From Microcoleus vaginatus WJT46-NPBG5 (GTDB lineage: Bacteria; Cyanobacteriota; Cyanobacteriia; Cyanobacteriales; Oscillatoriaceae): 64,000 nt of DNA. The stretch spans positions 1-64,000 of the forward strand of contig JAHHHM010000017.1 in NCBI GenBank assembly GCA_019359355.1, read 5' to 3'. Made by a program: the position numbers and the translations under genes. The stretch's first letter is position 1. Each line of letters starts with the position of its first letter. Of this stretch, positions 20,585 to 31,669 are shown piece after piece. The notes under the pieces are model-generated. The model ran no database searches and was not told where the DNA came from. It saw only the letters and a list, made by a program, of their open reading frames with translations.

Positions 20585-22216
20585 TTACGCCGCTGCTTTC
20601 AGACTCTGAGATGCTTCATTAAGTTTTTGAAGTCCAATTTTGGTTTGAGCCAGCCCACTAGCAGTTTGAACAGCTCCCTGATTCAGGCTGTTCATCGCCT
20701 CAACAACTTGTTCAATCGCAACCGCTTGCTGTTTGGCTGTTAGAGAAATTTGTTGATTGTTTACCACTACATTCTCAATGGCTTCTAGTGAAGTTTTTTG
20801 ATTGTGCAACACAATCGAATTAATCGCTTCCGCCACTCCCAGAGAAGATTTTAAAATAATTTCGTTAATCGATTGAGTTACTTGGTTGAAAGCTTCTGCT
20901 GTTTCTTGAGAAAGGTGAATACTTTCCTGGGCTGTTTTCCGTCCTTCTTCTGTCGCAAGAACGGTAGAATTAATAGCTGATTGAATCCCTAAAACTAAGC
21001 CATTAATTTTATCGGCTGATTTTTTACTTTGATCGGCTAATTTACGAATTTCTGTGGCGACAACACCAAATCCTTTGCCCTGTTCTCCCGCCCGCACGGC
21101 TTCCACTGCTGCATTAAGGGCTAGCATATTTGTTTGGTTGGCTAAATCCCTCACGATGTTCGTAATACTGCTAATTTGATAAGCCTGCTCATTCAAACGT
21201 CCAATTTGTTCAGCAATGTTAGTAACTTTGTCTTTCAGAATTGATATTCCCTCTAAAGTTCGCTCAACCGTCTGAGTTCCCCCCTGTGCCAAGGACAAAA
21301 CTTGACGCGCTCCCGTTGCTCCATTCTCTGCTAGGTTTAATACTTGAGTGGCTCCGGCTACGGATGATTCTGCTAACTTTAAAACTTGACGCGCAGTTTC
21401 TGCTGATGATTCTGCTTGTTGCACTGTCGCTCTTGAGGAGGAACTTAACTCATTCATAGTCGTGGTGGTTTCATTAACAGAAGTCGCCTGCTGTGAAGCA
21501 TTGCGCTCCTGTTGCTCTACTGACACCGCAATTTGTGTGGAAGAAGTCGCAATTGTATTGGCTGTTTGATTCATCGTTCGATTCGTTTTGGCAATGGTTC
21601 CCCAGATCACAGACGCAGCGGCACTGGAAAGCACCAAAGATAACACTGCGGTTAGCACAGCCGCTAAGATCAGAGACTGGACAGCATTAGATGCACTTCT
21701 GGTATAGGATTCCATTATTTTTCGCTCGTTTTGGTTTGCTTTTTCACCTAGGTGATCAAGCTGCCCTACCATTGCTTTAGACTCTTTTAGGTAAAGGTTA
21801 ACAGCCTGATTGTGTTGACCGGCATCCTTTAGACGAAAAGTTTCTAGGCACATTTCATAATATTGATCGCCTAACTGAATCATTTCTTTGAAAATTTGTT
21901 GCTGTACTGGGTCTTTTATCAGATTTTTCGCAGCCTCAACAGCCCTATCGTAAAGTTGCTTTTGGTTCCTAAATTCCTTGAGAGGTTCTTCTGATTTAAC
22001 TAGAAGGTAGCCCCGCACTTGTCGAGCCATCATGGAAGTTCTCAAAACCATAATGTCTGTCTGTACAACAATTTGCTGCGTTCTCTCGACTTGTGTAAGT
22101 GCTTCCAAAAGTTGGTTGCCGATGAAGAAAACTAGCCCACTAAATCCAAGTCCTAAAACTACAGGAATTGAAAACCCTGTAAATATACGGCCTCTAAGTT
22201 TAAGATTTGCCAACAT
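20585..22216 (-). CDS. Methyl-accepting chemotaxis protein with four-helix-type sensor
   Basis: 543 residues. Membrane helices at about 12-33 and 183-207 flank a helical sensor domain ([20 protein letters not shown]) that looks like a 4HB/CHASE3-type bundle. The signalling region carries heptad repeats ([20 protein letters not shown]) and the hairpin [26 protein letters not shown] precedes the ATG. Its C-terminal half is closely similar to that of the next receptor gene, showing tandem duplication. No cheA, cheW or cheY lies in the window, so it must couple to a pathway encoded elsewhere. Confidence 0.92.
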   Translation of the reverse strand: MLANLKLRGRIFTGFSIPVVLGLGFSGLVFFIGNQLLEALTQVERTQQIVVQTDIMVLRTSMMARQVRGYLLVKSEEPLKEFRNQKQLYDRAVEAAKNLIKDPVQQQIFKEMIQLGDQYYEMCLETFRLKDAGQHNQAVNLYLKESKAMVGQLDHLGEKANQNERKIMESYTRSASNAVQSLILAAVLTAVLSLVLSSAAASVIWGTIAKTNRTMNQTANTIATSSTQIAVSVEQQERNASQQATSVNETTTTMNELSSSSRATVQQAESSAETARQVLKLAESSVAGATQVLNLAENGATGARQVLSLAQGGTQTVERTLEGISILKDKVTNIAEQIGRLNEQAYQISSITNIVRDLANQTNMLALNAAVEAVRAGEQGKGFGVVATEIRKLADQSKKSADKINGLVLGIQSAINSTVLATEEGRKTAQESIHLSQETAEAFNQVTQSINEIILKSSLGVAEAINSIVLHNQKTSLEAIENVVVNNQQISLTAKQQAVAIEQVVEAMNSLNQGAVQTASGLAQTKIGLQKLNEASQSLKAAA

Positions 22217-23830
<1,614 letters not shown>

Positions 23831-23845
23831 TTCTTACTTAGAATT

Positions 23846-23878
23846 AAAAAAGCGCTCCTCACAAGGGAGCGCTTTTTT
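23846..23878 (+). terminator. psbA terminator
   Basis: Perfect 13-bp arms AAAAAAGCGCTCC (23846-23858) and GGAGCGCTTTTTT (23866-23878) with a 7-base loop; the right arm supplies the T-run. Confidence 0.92.
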
Positions 23879-23970
23879 GTTGTTCAGTTTTTTGTTGGAA
23901 ATTATATCAATTCTTGAAACCAGTGCTACAAATCGTGTAGACTACTACCTCAGTAGAGTTAGAGAAAAAA

Positions 23971-25064
23971 ATGGCCGGAGTCTGTAAGATAGAAATCACC
24001 GAAAGTGAAACCGAACTTAAGAAACGGCTGAGCCAAGAAAAAACCGGATCAGGGAAAGAACGATTACAACTGTTGTACTTACTGAAGACAAAAAAAGCTA
24101 GAACGGTAACAGAAGCTGCCCATAGCGAAGCGTGGACGTAGTCCATACTTCTAGGGAGAAATAGAGTGACTGTCCAAGATTGGTTAGCCAAATACCGTCA
24201 AGGAGGGCTAGAAAAATTCTTGGAGAAAAAAGTTGGAACAGGGCGACCCAGAAAAATACCCCTTTGGGCAGAAAAAGCCTTAGAAAAAAAACTGCATTCA
24301 AATCAAGGATTTAATAGCTATGGAGAAATCTATCAATGGTTGTCAGAAGATTTAGGTGTAGTAGCTAACTATAAAACAGTGCACCAGTTGGTGTTTTATA
24401 AATTAAAAGCTTCTCCTAAAATAGCGAGACCGAAAAGCAAAGAACAGTCAGAAGAAAGATTAGAGAGTTTTAAAAAAACTTTGCAGAAAACCTAGCGATG
24501 GTGAGCTGGATAGCCATAACAGTCATGGGTTTAGGCGACAAGGTTAGATTTTTTTGCTCAGACGAAACGCGAATAGGATTAAAGACGATTAGTGGCCGAA
24601 AAATTACGGCGCGTGGGGTCAAACCAATTGGTCAAGTCCAATGGAAGTTTCAAGCAACTTATATATATGGAGTCGTAGAGCCGAAGACAGGAGAGCATTT
24701 CTTTTACGAATTCAGCCATCTAAATAGTCAATGCTTTGAGATATTCTTGCAGTTAGTCGCCGAGAAGTTTTCCGAGAGTATTTTGATTATACAGTTAGAC
24801 AATGGCAGGTTTCATAAAGCAAAAAAGCTGAAAATCCCGGACAATATTATTTTAATGTTTCAACCCCCCCATTGTCCGGAATCAAATCCCATAGAACAGG
24901 TGTGGCAGTATCTAAAAAGAAAGTTGAGATGGGACTTACCAAATAACTTAGAAGAGTTACGGCTGTTAATTGGTCAACAATTGGAAAAGATGAATTCAGA
25001 AGTGATTGCCTCAATTGTGGGACGAGCCTATATATTGGAGGCAGTATCTGTAGTAAACGTTTAA
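23971..25064 (+). pseudogene. IS630-family transposase, interrupted by stop and frameshift
   Basis: The N-terminal HTH part starts at ATG 23971 (MAGVCKIEITESETELKKRL) and hits TAG at 24139-24141 inside a 27-base insertion. The same frame resumes at GTG 24166 (VTVQDWLAKYRQGGLEKF) and ends at 24495. The catalytic part continues in the -1 frame from about 24489, with DDE residues in FFCSDETRIGL, IIQLDNGRFH and CPESNPIEQVW. One extra A in the run at 24487-24490, or a -1 ribosomal slip, joins the two parts (LQKNLAMVSW). Many IS630 elements use such a slip, so the frameshift alone need not be a defect. The amber codon makes the copy probably non-autonomous. Confidence 0.85.
24121..24147. repeat. 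27-base insertion within the transposase, possibly a small dispersed repeat
   Basis: An in-frame segment after GAA GCT GCC and before CTT CTA GGG. It contains the dyad TGGAC-GTA-GTCCA and brings the in-frame TAG. Its structure recalls the small dispersed repeats of cyanobacterial genomes; no second copy was found by eye in this window. Confidence 0.5.
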
Positions 25065-25141
25065 AGAATTGGTATTAGGTTATAAAAGAACTGAAACTAA
25101 AAGAAAAGATCAAAATCTGCTTTATAAACTGATTCAGCGCA

Positions 25142-25945
25142 ATGCTAATCCTATTCCCGGCTGACTACTTTAGTGCCAAAACTATTGATAGTGCTTTCTC
25201 CAATGAGGCAAACGCATTTAAAGCTTGTGGTGCAGAAATTGCTGCTGTTGTGATTGAGGGTTTAGAAAGAGGCGAGCTAAAAATTGCCCAGGCTATTCAT
25301 AGGGGAGATGCTGTATTGTACAGAGGCTGGATGTTGCCTCTAACGCAATATGAGTTTCTGGTGCAAAGTATTGAAAGAATGGGTGGCAGAATGCTTGTCA
25401 GTACAACTGAATATGCAACGGCTCACTACTTGCCCAACTGGTATAAGTTAATTCCGCATCTAACTCCTGAAAGTCGATTCTATCAACCCGACGAAAATTT
25501 AGTGGATGCTTTAGAACAACTGAGTTGGGAAAAATTTTTTATAAAAGACCATGTAAAATCGCTTAAAACATCAAGAGGCTCTATTGTCGAGACTCCAGAA
25601 GATATTACAGCGGTGGTTCTGGAAATGCAAAAATTTAGAGGTCAGATTGAGGGGGGTTTGTGTGTCCGGCGGGTAGAAAACTGGATAAAAAATTCCGAGC
25701 AGCGCTATTTTATTTGGCAAGGCAATGCTTACGCAGCAAAAGAAACATCTGTCATCCCAGATTTGGTTAAAGAATGTGCTCAAATAATTCCTAGCTCTTT
25801 TTTCAGCGTAGACGTAATTGAAACCATTGATGGAAGGCAGCGCGTTGTTGAAATTGGTGATGGACAAGTGTCCGATTTAGTGGGGTGGACGCCGGAAGAA
25901 TTTACACGCATTTGGTTCTCACCCCATAAAGAAAAATATGAATAG
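25142..25945 (+). CDS. ATP-grasp domain protein (DUF4343-like)
   Basis: 267 residues. The C-terminal half has ATP-grasp features: an ATP-anchoring lysine region (WEKFFIKDHVKSLKTSRGS) and the metal-binding end VVEIGDGQVSDLVGW. The N-terminal half (MLILFPADYFSAKTIDSAFS) resembles the substrate domain of DUF4343 proteins. ATP-grasp enzymes couple ATP hydrolysis to carboxylate-amine or carboxylate-thiol ligation; the substrate cannot be read from sequence. The gene starts 69 bases after the IS element, so its original promoter may have been separated from it. Confidence 0.8.
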   Translation: MLILFPADYFSAKTIDSAFSNEANAFKACGAEIAAVVIEGLERGELKIAQAIHRGDAVLYRGWMLPLTQYEFLVQSIERMGGRMLVSTTEYATAHYLPNWYKLIPHLTPESRFYQPDENLVDALEQLSWEKFFIKDHVKSLKTSRGSIVETPEDITAVVLEMQKFRGQIEGGLCVRRVENWIKNSEQRYFIWQGNAYAAKETSVIPDLVKECAQIIPSSFFSVDVIETIDGRQRVVEIGDGQVSDLVGWTPEEFTRIWFSPHKEKYE

Positions 25946-25963
25946 TAACTTCTATTATTGCAG

Positions 25964-26533
25964 CTAAACCGGCAGCACTTCCTCATAAATTTCTGCCAGT
26001 GTTAGGGTTAGCCCCACAGAAGTTAGCTGCAAGCTATCCTCACTTCCTAATATTTCCAATTCCCAATTCCCTGCCTCATTCGGTCGATAAACTTCTACTT
26101 TAACTTCCTCTTGGGAAACCAGGACATATTCTTGCAAACTCGGTAACATTTGATAATTCAGGCGTTTTTCCCGCCGATCTAAAGTTTCGGTGGAGGGAGA
26201 GAGAATTTCGACTATAAAACAAGGATGGATTTTATAATATTTTTCCGTATCTTGGGGATCGCACGTCACCATGACATCGGGATAGTAAAAGACATCGGCA
26301 GTATTCTGGGAAATTTCTATTTTAACTTTCATATCGGCGATGAACGTTTTACACCCACTGCCGCGTAAGTGATATAGTAAATTTGCATAAATATTGCCGG
26401 CAATACGGTTGTGTTCCTCGCTACCGCCAGACATGGCAAAAATTTGCCCGCCGAGATATTCATGGCGGAGATTGCTACTTTCCTCGGCTTTGAGGTAATG
26501 TTCAGGAGAAATAAAAGCCGGTGCTAGTTCCAT
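25964..26533 (-). CDS. Uma2 family endonuclease (DUF820)
   Basis: 189 residues of the Uma2/DUF820 PD-(D/E)XK nuclease-like family, abundant in cyanobacteria. Typical segments are SPEHYLKAEESSNLRHEYLGG, the catalytic DVFYYPDVMVTCDP and FIVEILSPSTETLDRREKRL with YQMLPSLQEYVLVSQ. Function is not established; the family is often thought to be linked to mobile DNA. It is convergent with the ATP-grasp gene and upstream of no obvious operon. Confidence 0.92.
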   Translation of the reverse strand: MELAPAFISPEHYLKAEESSNLRHEYLGGQIFAMSGGSEEHNRIAGNIYANLLYHLRGSGCKTFIADMKVKIEISQNTADVFYYPDVMVTCDPQDTEKYYKIHPCFIVEILSPSTETLDRREKRLNYQMLPSLQEYVLVSQEEVKVEVYRPNEAGNWELEILGSEDSLQLTSVGLTLTLAEIYEEVLPV

Positions 26534-26746
26534 AACGTCTTCGCCTAAATATTGCGATTGTCAATTGGATGCAAGCTGTTGCTCGTTGATCAGTTAAGGG
26601 GAGGAAGTTAATTTAAGGTTTTTTAACCGCAGATAAACGCGGATGTCTGATGAACGGATTCTTATATACTTGGCAATGGATCGGTTTAACCGGCACTTCA
26701 ATTCTATAAGCAACTAAAGACATTGAGTTTCACCGGAACTGGTTCA

Positions 26747-27802
26747 TTAACTACCTTGACGCACTGCTAAGACTTGCTGGACAAATTCTGGATATTGCTC
26801 CTTCACCCATTTAGGAAATATCACCAGTGGATCGTTGGTTAGCTGACGTTTTAGAAGTGAAATAATATCATCGACTTCATTGACTAAATCAAATACAAAA
26901 ATATCATAGGGCATTTGATTGTTGACATTGAAATCAAGATCAAGAAAGTGCTTGATATCAATATCTTGACCGACTCCTAAGACAAAAAACTTGACTGTAT
27001 TCGGATTTTCAATATTAGCGCAAGCTTTGGCAATGCAATTAATAAACTCCGGTTCATCATTAAATAAACCATCGGTGTAGATAATAAAAAAAGCACCCCG
27101 ATTTTTTGGTTTGCCCTCACGCAACCAAGTATCTAAGCATTTTTCTAAAGTTGGGGCGATGAAGGTTGTTGTCTTCGGTTGATTCTCGCTAAAAATTTTC
27201 CATACTTGGGAGGCATCCGCGATGGCAATGGGATTCGGTGCAACTTCATGCCGGCTAAAGAAGTAAATCGAAACAGACTCACAAATTTGCTGTCCAGCTT
27301 GTTTCACAGATTGCCAGCCGGCAGATAAAATCGAGGCAATATGTCCCTCAATTACTTCTTGTAAATATTGATAGCGAGTTTGAGTGCCGGTATCGGCATC
27401 TTTTCTCACCATTGACCCACTTTGGTCAATTAAAATAAAAACGTCCCGGTTGTAAATGGTGGAAAACCGCAATTCATCCTTTTCCACTGAGTTTTCACTT
27501 AAAGGAGTGGAAAAGTCTGTGCAGTCTGTTCGCTGCAAAGCTTGTGAATTGACTAATTCCGGCTTATAGCGATCAAACAGTGCAATTAACTCTGGACGTT
27601 TGAAACGACGCTCATCAGGAAAGTCATTGCGAATCCCAAATTCTTTGCAAATATTTTCAATGTGTTTTCTAACCGTTGCTTCCGTAATTGTTAAAGCTTG
27701 GGCGATCTTTGCGTCCGTTTCGCCGGCTAAAACCTTCAACAAAACCTGCTTGCGCCGATGAGGCAGCTTATCAAAGGTTTGATCAAACTGGGTGTGATTC
27801 AT
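26747..27802 (-). CDS. HTH - von Willebrand factor A protein
   Basis: 351 residues. Residues about 1-85 hold a LuxR-like helix-turn-helix (ETDAKIAQALTITEATVRKH) preceded by RRKQVLLKVLAG, the N-terminal module cyanobacteria often attach to effector or NTPase proteins. Residues about 115-325 form a vWA domain with the MIDAS motif DQSGSM (FILIDQSGSMVRKD), a downstream Thr in TTTFIAPTLEKC and FFIIYTDGLFNDEPEF. The ATG at 27802 was preferred to a TTG 13 codons upstream. No MoxR ATPase or protease gene is adjacent. Partners are unknown. Confidence 0.8.
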   Translation of the reverse strand: MNHTQFDQTFDKLPHRRKQVLLKVLAGETDAKIAQALTITEATVRKHIENICKEFGIRNDFPDERRFKRPELIALFDRYKPELVNSQALQRTDCTDFSTPLSENSVEKDELRFSTIYNRDVFILIDQSGSMVRKDADTGTQTRYQYLQEVIEGHIASILSAGWQSVKQAGQQICESVSIYFFSRHEVAPNPIAIADASQVWKIFSENQPKTTTFIAPTLEKCLDTWLREGKPKNRGAFFIIYTDGLFNDEPEFINCIAKACANIENPNTVKFFVLGVGQDIDIKHFLDLDFNVNNQMPYDIFVFDLVNEVDDIISLLKRQLTNDPLVIFPKWVKEQYPEFVQQVLAVRQGS

Positions 27803-27970
27803 GCACTCTAAAATGGAGCCATGTCTCTTAGCATATCGCAAGCGAGAGCTACAGGTACGCTTTACCGCCCTCCTTGTGAATCTTTTTACACAAGTTCCGG
27901 ATGTGTATGAGGCACAATGTAATTTTGAGATCTAGATACAAGCCGTTACACGGGCTACTAGATCCCGCGA

Positions 27971-28321
27971 ATGGACACTTTATTCACTGACACTGTCAAA
28001 ATGTTCCCACAACCTCTTTTAGGTATCGTCGAACAAGCCATCGCTTACAATCAGCGAGGACGCGTTAAGTTTGACGGGACATACTGGCCGGCACGCTTCT
28101 ACAATCCAGATTGTCAAGCGACGGTGTCGCCTAACCAATTTGTGAATGTTGTTGCCCGCGAAGGCATTACACTGCTGGTAGTCCCCATCGATCCAATCAC
28201 TTTACCCGAATCTCCCATTGAAATGTCAGACAGTGAGGCAGCTTTTGCCGGCACTGAATCCGGGCGTCAGATGTACTGGGAGGAACGTTTAAGCCGACGG
28301 ACTTCTGTTCCTGTATTTTAG
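27971..28321 (+). CDS. NfeD-like OB-fold protein
   Basis: 116 residues corresponding only to the soluble C-terminal beta-barrel of NfeD proteins: GRVKFDGTYWPARFYNPDCQ and FVNVVAREGITLLVVPID. There is no membrane segment or protease domain. Soluble stand-alone versions occur in cyanobacteria; NfeD proteins normally partner stomatin/SPFH proteins, but none is encoded here. The C-terminal 35 residues are polar and probably disordered. Divergent from the HTH-vWA gene. Confidence 0.75.
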   Translation: MDTLFTDTVKMFPQPLLGIVEQAIAYNQRGRVKFDGTYWPARFYNPDCQATVSPNQFVNVVAREGITLLVVPIDPITLPESPIEMSDSEAAFAGTESGRQMYWEERLSRRTSVPVF

Positions 28322-28400
28322 CCACGGCTTTGTACAGGGAATTCCAAGATTTTAAAGTATAGGGTGTATCTAACTGTGTCAAAATATCATATCTTGGCGA

Positions 28401-28427
28401 AAAAGGCGGGCTATTGGCTCGCCTTTT
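28401..28427 (+). terminator. Terminator between the NfeD-like gene and rsmA
   Basis: Arms AAAAGGCGGGC (28401-28411) and GCTCGCCTTTT (28417-28427), with one G-T wobble and a 5-base loop; the right arm ends in TTTT. Confidence 0.8.
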
Positions 28428-28465
28428 GCAATTTCAGGGTAGCTGCCGGCCCGTAAAATGAAGTA

Positions 28466-29347
28466 ATGACTCCTCAACCTCGTAAACGATTCGCTCAGCA
28501 CTGGCTACAAAGTGAAAAGACGCTGCATCAAATCATCAGTGCGGCTGAGTTATCTCAAAACGACCGGGTTCTGGAAATTGGCCCAGGCACCGGCATCTTG
28601 ACGCGTCGGCTGTTGCCCGTTGTCCAGTCTGCTGTCGCTGTAGAAATTGACCGCGATTTATGCCAACACCTAGCAAAACAGCTAGGGCAAACCGCAAACT
28701 TTTTGCTCCTTCAAGGCGATTTCCTTTCCCTAGAATTGGATGCCTTACTCACCGCATGGCCGGCATTCCAACATCCGAATAAAGTTGTCGCCAACATCCC
28801 ATACAATATCACCGGCCCGATTCTAGAAAAACTTCTAGGCACCATCACCGCGCCGGCAGCTAAACCCTTTGATTCAATCGTGCTGCTGGTACAAAAAGAA
28901 GTCGCTGAACGCCTCTACGCCCAACCAGGGTCAAGAGCTTTTGGTGCCCTTTCCGTGCGAGTGCAGTATTTGGCCACCTGCGAATTAATCTGCCCTGTGC
29001 CGGCGAAAGCCTTTCACCCACCCCCAAAAGTAGACTCCGCCGTTGTTCGGCTGCGTCCCCGACACGTAGAGATGCCGGCAGACAATCCCCGCTTGATGAG
29101 TATATTAATTCAGCAGGGCTTCTCCAGTAAGCGCAAAATGTTGCGAAATAACTTGAAAGGGCTAATTGATCGCGATCTGTTGACCCACTTACTGGAACAA
29201 TTAAATTTGAATCCCCAAGTCCGTGCCGAAGACCTCAGCGTTGCCAATTGGGTCACTCTGAGCAACCAGTTAAACACTGGAGATATATCGAACCGGCAAG
29301 ACACTGAACAGATCACGGAAGACACAGACTCTCCCCCTAGCCCCTAG
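28466..29347 (+). CDS. rsmA: 16S rRNA (adenine1518-N6/1519-N6) dimethyltransferase
   Basis: 293 residues of the KsgA/Dim1 family. Motifs in order: KRFAQHWLQSEKTLHQI, SAM-binding VLEIGPGTGILTRRLL, acidic EIDRDLC, the catalytic VVANIPYNITGPILEKLL and FHPPPKVDSAVVRL. It dimethylates two adjacent adenosines near the 3-prime end of 16S rRNA during 30S maturation. The C-terminus has about 25 extra acidic/polar residues. ispE begins 19 bases after its stop; this pairing is common in cyanobacteria and suggests one transcript. Confidence 0.96.
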   Translation: MTPQPRKRFAQHWLQSEKTLHQIISAAELSQNDRVLEIGPGTGILTRRLLPVVQSAVAVEIDRDLCQHLAKQLGQTANFLLLQGDFLSLELDALLTAWPAFQHPNKVVANIPYNITGPILEKLLGTITAPAAKPFDSIVLLVQKEVAERLYAQPGSRAFGALSVRVQYLATCELICPVPAKAFHPPPKVDSAVVRLRPRHVEMPADNPRLMSILIQQGFSSKRKMLRNNLKGLIDRDLLTHLLEQLNLNPQVRAEDLSVANWVTLSNQLNTGDISNRQDTEQITEDTDSPPSP

Positions 29348-29366
29348 CCCCTCAAACGCCCCTCTC

Positions 29367-30320
29367 ATGCAAACCTACACCCTCATCGCCCCAGCCAAAA
29401 TTAATTTGTATCTGGAAATAATCGGCACTCGCCCGGATGGCTATCACGAATTGGCGATGGTGTTGCAAAGTGTGGATTTAGCCGATCAAATTGCTGTGCG
29501 TGCCAATGGAACCGATGAAATCCGCATTCACTGCGATCATCCCCAAGTGCCACTTGACAAAAGTAACCTGGCTTATCGCGCTGCCCAACTCATGGCCGAG
29601 CAGTTTCCAGATAGCTTTGAAAACTTTGGGGGGGCTGATATCACAATTTACAAGCACATCCCCGTGGCTGCTGGACTAGCCGGCGGCTCAACCGATGCCG
29701 CAGCGGTGTTGGTGGGGCTAGATTTGATGTGGGAACTCGGTTTGACGAGTACGGAATTACAAGAGTTGGGAGGCCGGCTGGGTTCTGATGTGCCTTTCTG
29801 TATTGCCGGTGGAACAGCACTCGCCACCGGCAGAGGTGACGCCCTTTCTCCCCTGCCAGATCTGACTAATTTGTATGTGGTGCTGGCGAAGTACCGCAGC
29901 CTAGAGGTGTCTACAGCTTGGGCTTATCAGACGTTTCGGCAGCAGTTTAGCAATACTTACATTTCTGACCTAAATACCCTAGAAAACCGCCGGCAACGCG
30001 TACACTCAGGGCCGATGGTAAATGCCATTGCCCAGCGCGACGGCGCGAAAATTGGCCAGTTACTTCATAATGATTTAGAGCGCGTGGTGTTGCCGGCCTA
30101 TCCCCAAGTGTCGCAGTTACGGCAAACCTTTGAGCAGTCGCCGGTTTTGGGTACAATGATGTCTGGTTCTGGGCCAACTGTCTTTGCCGTCACGGAATCT
30201 CAAGCCCAGGCACAACAAGTGAAAGAAGCGGTGAAAGCTGCGGTTGCTGACCCTGATTTAGAGCTATGGGTGGCAAAGTTCATCTCCACCGGCATTCAAC
30301 TAGCTTCCGCCTTAAAGTAG
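29367..30320 (+). CDS. ispE: 4-diphosphocytidyl-2-C-methyl-D-erythritol kinase
   Basis: 317 residues of the GHMP kinase superfamily: substrate motif PAKINLYLEIIGTRPDGYHE, the ATP loop PVAAGLAGGSTDAAAVLVGL and the C-terminal MMSGSGPTVFAV. It phosphorylates CDP-methylerythritol in the MEP pathway that supplies isoprenoids for carotenoids, phytol and plastoquinone. It lies 19 bases behind rsmA and ahead of the DUF3082 gene by 267 bases. Confidence 0.96.
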   Translation: MQTYTLIAPAKINLYLEIIGTRPDGYHELAMVLQSVDLADQIAVRANGTDEIRIHCDHPQVPLDKSNLAYRAAQLMAEQFPDSFENFGGADITIYKHIPVAAGLAGGSTDAAAVLVGLDLMWELGLTSTELQELGGRLGSDVPFCIAGGTALATGRGDALSPLPDLTNLYVVLAKYRSLEVSTAWAYQTFRQQFSNTYISDLNTLENRRQRVHSGPMVNAIAQRDGAKIGQLLHNDLERVVLPAYPQVSQLRQTFEQSPVLGTMMSGSGPTVFAVTESQAQAQQVKEAVKAAVADPDLELWVAKFISTGIQLASALK

Positions 30321-30587
30321 TGTTAGCACTTAGCCTGAAAGCGTTTTGAATTCTGCGTTGGGGAGCAATAGGAATCAGGTATCAGGCATTAGGCACCCCT
30401 GTGAGCCTTTCCCATAAAGCGAGAATATAAGGAAAGCAAGAAATTTGTTTAGCTTGGGGCGTTGAGATGGGCTGCCCGCTCCCTTGCCGGTTGAACAAGG
30501 GGAGATTGGATAAAATGATCTGTCTATGAACCCTTATGCGCTACAGATTTCAATCCTCAATTCTTTCCCTTACCCCCTAATAAAGCA

Positions 30588-30926
30588 ATGACTGACCTGA
30601 ACCCAACGCCCAATACCCCATCTTTAACCCCTGAGCAACCCAGTGTGCTACGCTGCATCACCGGCTCTTTAGTGTCTAGCGCCCTCGCATTTGCCGGCTA
30701 CCTACTCACAAGCTCAATTGCCCAAAGCTTTGCAAATAAGCCGATTCATTCAGATAATGTTGCAGTTGTGAATATTTCATCGGCTGTGCGTACCCTGGTT
30801 GTGGGAATCAGCACGATGGCCACCGGCATCTTTGCGCTAGTGTCTTTGGGACTTATGGCTTTAGGACTTAAAATTCTGATTCAGCAGCTGAGCAAACAGC
30901 CGGCACCCCCTTCAGATGCTCAATAG
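30588..30926 (+). CDS. DUF3082 small membrane protein
   Basis: 112 residues: a proline-rich soluble N-terminus (TDLNPTPNTPSLTPEQPS), then two membrane helices (about 28-48, GSLVSSALAFAGYLLTSSIA, and 72-98, VVGISTMATGIFALVSLGLM). This matches the cyanobacterial DUF3082 family, often found beside ispE, as here. Function unknown; location is probably the plasma or thylakoid membrane. Confidence 0.82.
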   Translation: MTDLNPTPNTPSLTPEQPSVLRCITGSLVSSALAFAGYLLTSSIAQSFANKPIHSDNVAVVNISSAVRTLVVGISTMATGIFALVSLGLMALGLKILIQQLSKQPAPPSDAQ

Positions 30927-30997
30927 TTCTAAATGTTCTGCCATCAGGGATAATAATCCAGTTTGGGTTCTAGTCAAGATTCCCAGGAGACGGTTGA

Positions 30998-31669
30998 TTG
31001 GTGGAAAAAACCCCTAATAAGTACGAATATGCTTATCGAGATAGCAAACCGAGGTATCATCACCCCTATTTGATGACTCCGCTGCTGGAAATACTTTCCG
31101 CCAACAGCCCTGTCGGTGCTGCCCAGACGCGCGTGCTCGATCTTGGGTGTGGAAACGGCAGTCTCACCCATCTTGTTGCACAGCACGGGTATGAAGTGGT
31201 TGGTCTTGACAGTTCTGAACAGGGAATCGCTATCGCCCGTGAGAGTTTCCCAGATTGCAAATTTATCGAAGCAGATATTTATGATCTGCCAGATGCCGAT
31301 CTGGTTAATTCATTTGATATTGTCATGGCAGTTGAAGTGATCGAACACTTATTTTATCCGAAAGAGTTGGTTAGATACGCCCAAAAGTGCTTGAAACCGA
31401 ACGGGTGTTTAATTCTCAGTACGCCCTATCACGGCTATTTAAAGAATTTGCTCCTGGCTGCTTCCGGAAAAATGGATGAGCACTTTACCGTTCTTTGGGA
31501 TATGGGTCACGTTAAATTCTTTTCTGTGCCCACGCTGACGGCTTTATTACAAGCGGAAGGTTACAGGGATATTTCTTTCAAATTTGCCGGTCGCTTGCCC
31601 TATCTTTGGAAATCAATGTTGTGTTCTTGTAAGCCGCCTCAATTATTTCCGAGCAGAGAGCAGCCCTAA
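30998..31669 (+). CDS. Class I SAM-dependent methyltransferase
   Basis: 223 residues with SAM motif I VLDLGCGNGSLTHLVAQHGY, acidic VVGLDSSEQGIAIA, motif II FDIVMAVEVIEHLFYPKEL and post-motif PNGCLILSTPYHGYLKNLL. It resembles UbiG/methyltransferase-11 enzymes; the substrate is not determined. The start is TTG at 30998 (GTG at 31001 possible), with AGGAGA 7 bases upstream. The C-terminus ends in a short cysteine-containing tail (MLCSCKPPQLF). Confidence 0.9.
   Translation: MVEKTPNKYEYAYRDSKPRYHHPYLMTPLLEILSANSPVGAAQTRVLDLGCGNGSLTHLVAQHGYEVVGLDSSEQGIAIARESFPDCKFIEADIYDLPDADLVNSFDIVMAVEVIEHLFYPKELVRYAQKCLKPNGCLILSTPYHGYLKNLLLAASGKMDEHFTVLWDMGHVKFFSVPTLTALLQAEGYRDISFKFAGRLPYLWKSMLCSCKPPQLFPSREQP

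Larger units (their letters stand above)
23907..25072 (+). mobile_element. IS630-family insertion sequence with TA flanks
   Basis: Terminal inverted repeats TCAATTCTTGAAAC (23907-23920) and GTTTAAAGAATTGG (25059-25072) match at 12 of 14 positions as complements. The element is flanked by TA on both sides (23905-23906 and 25073-25074), the target duplication expected of IS630/Tc1-type transposition. It is about 1166 bp and encodes one broken transposase. It sits 28 bases past the psbA terminator. Confidence 0.85.
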
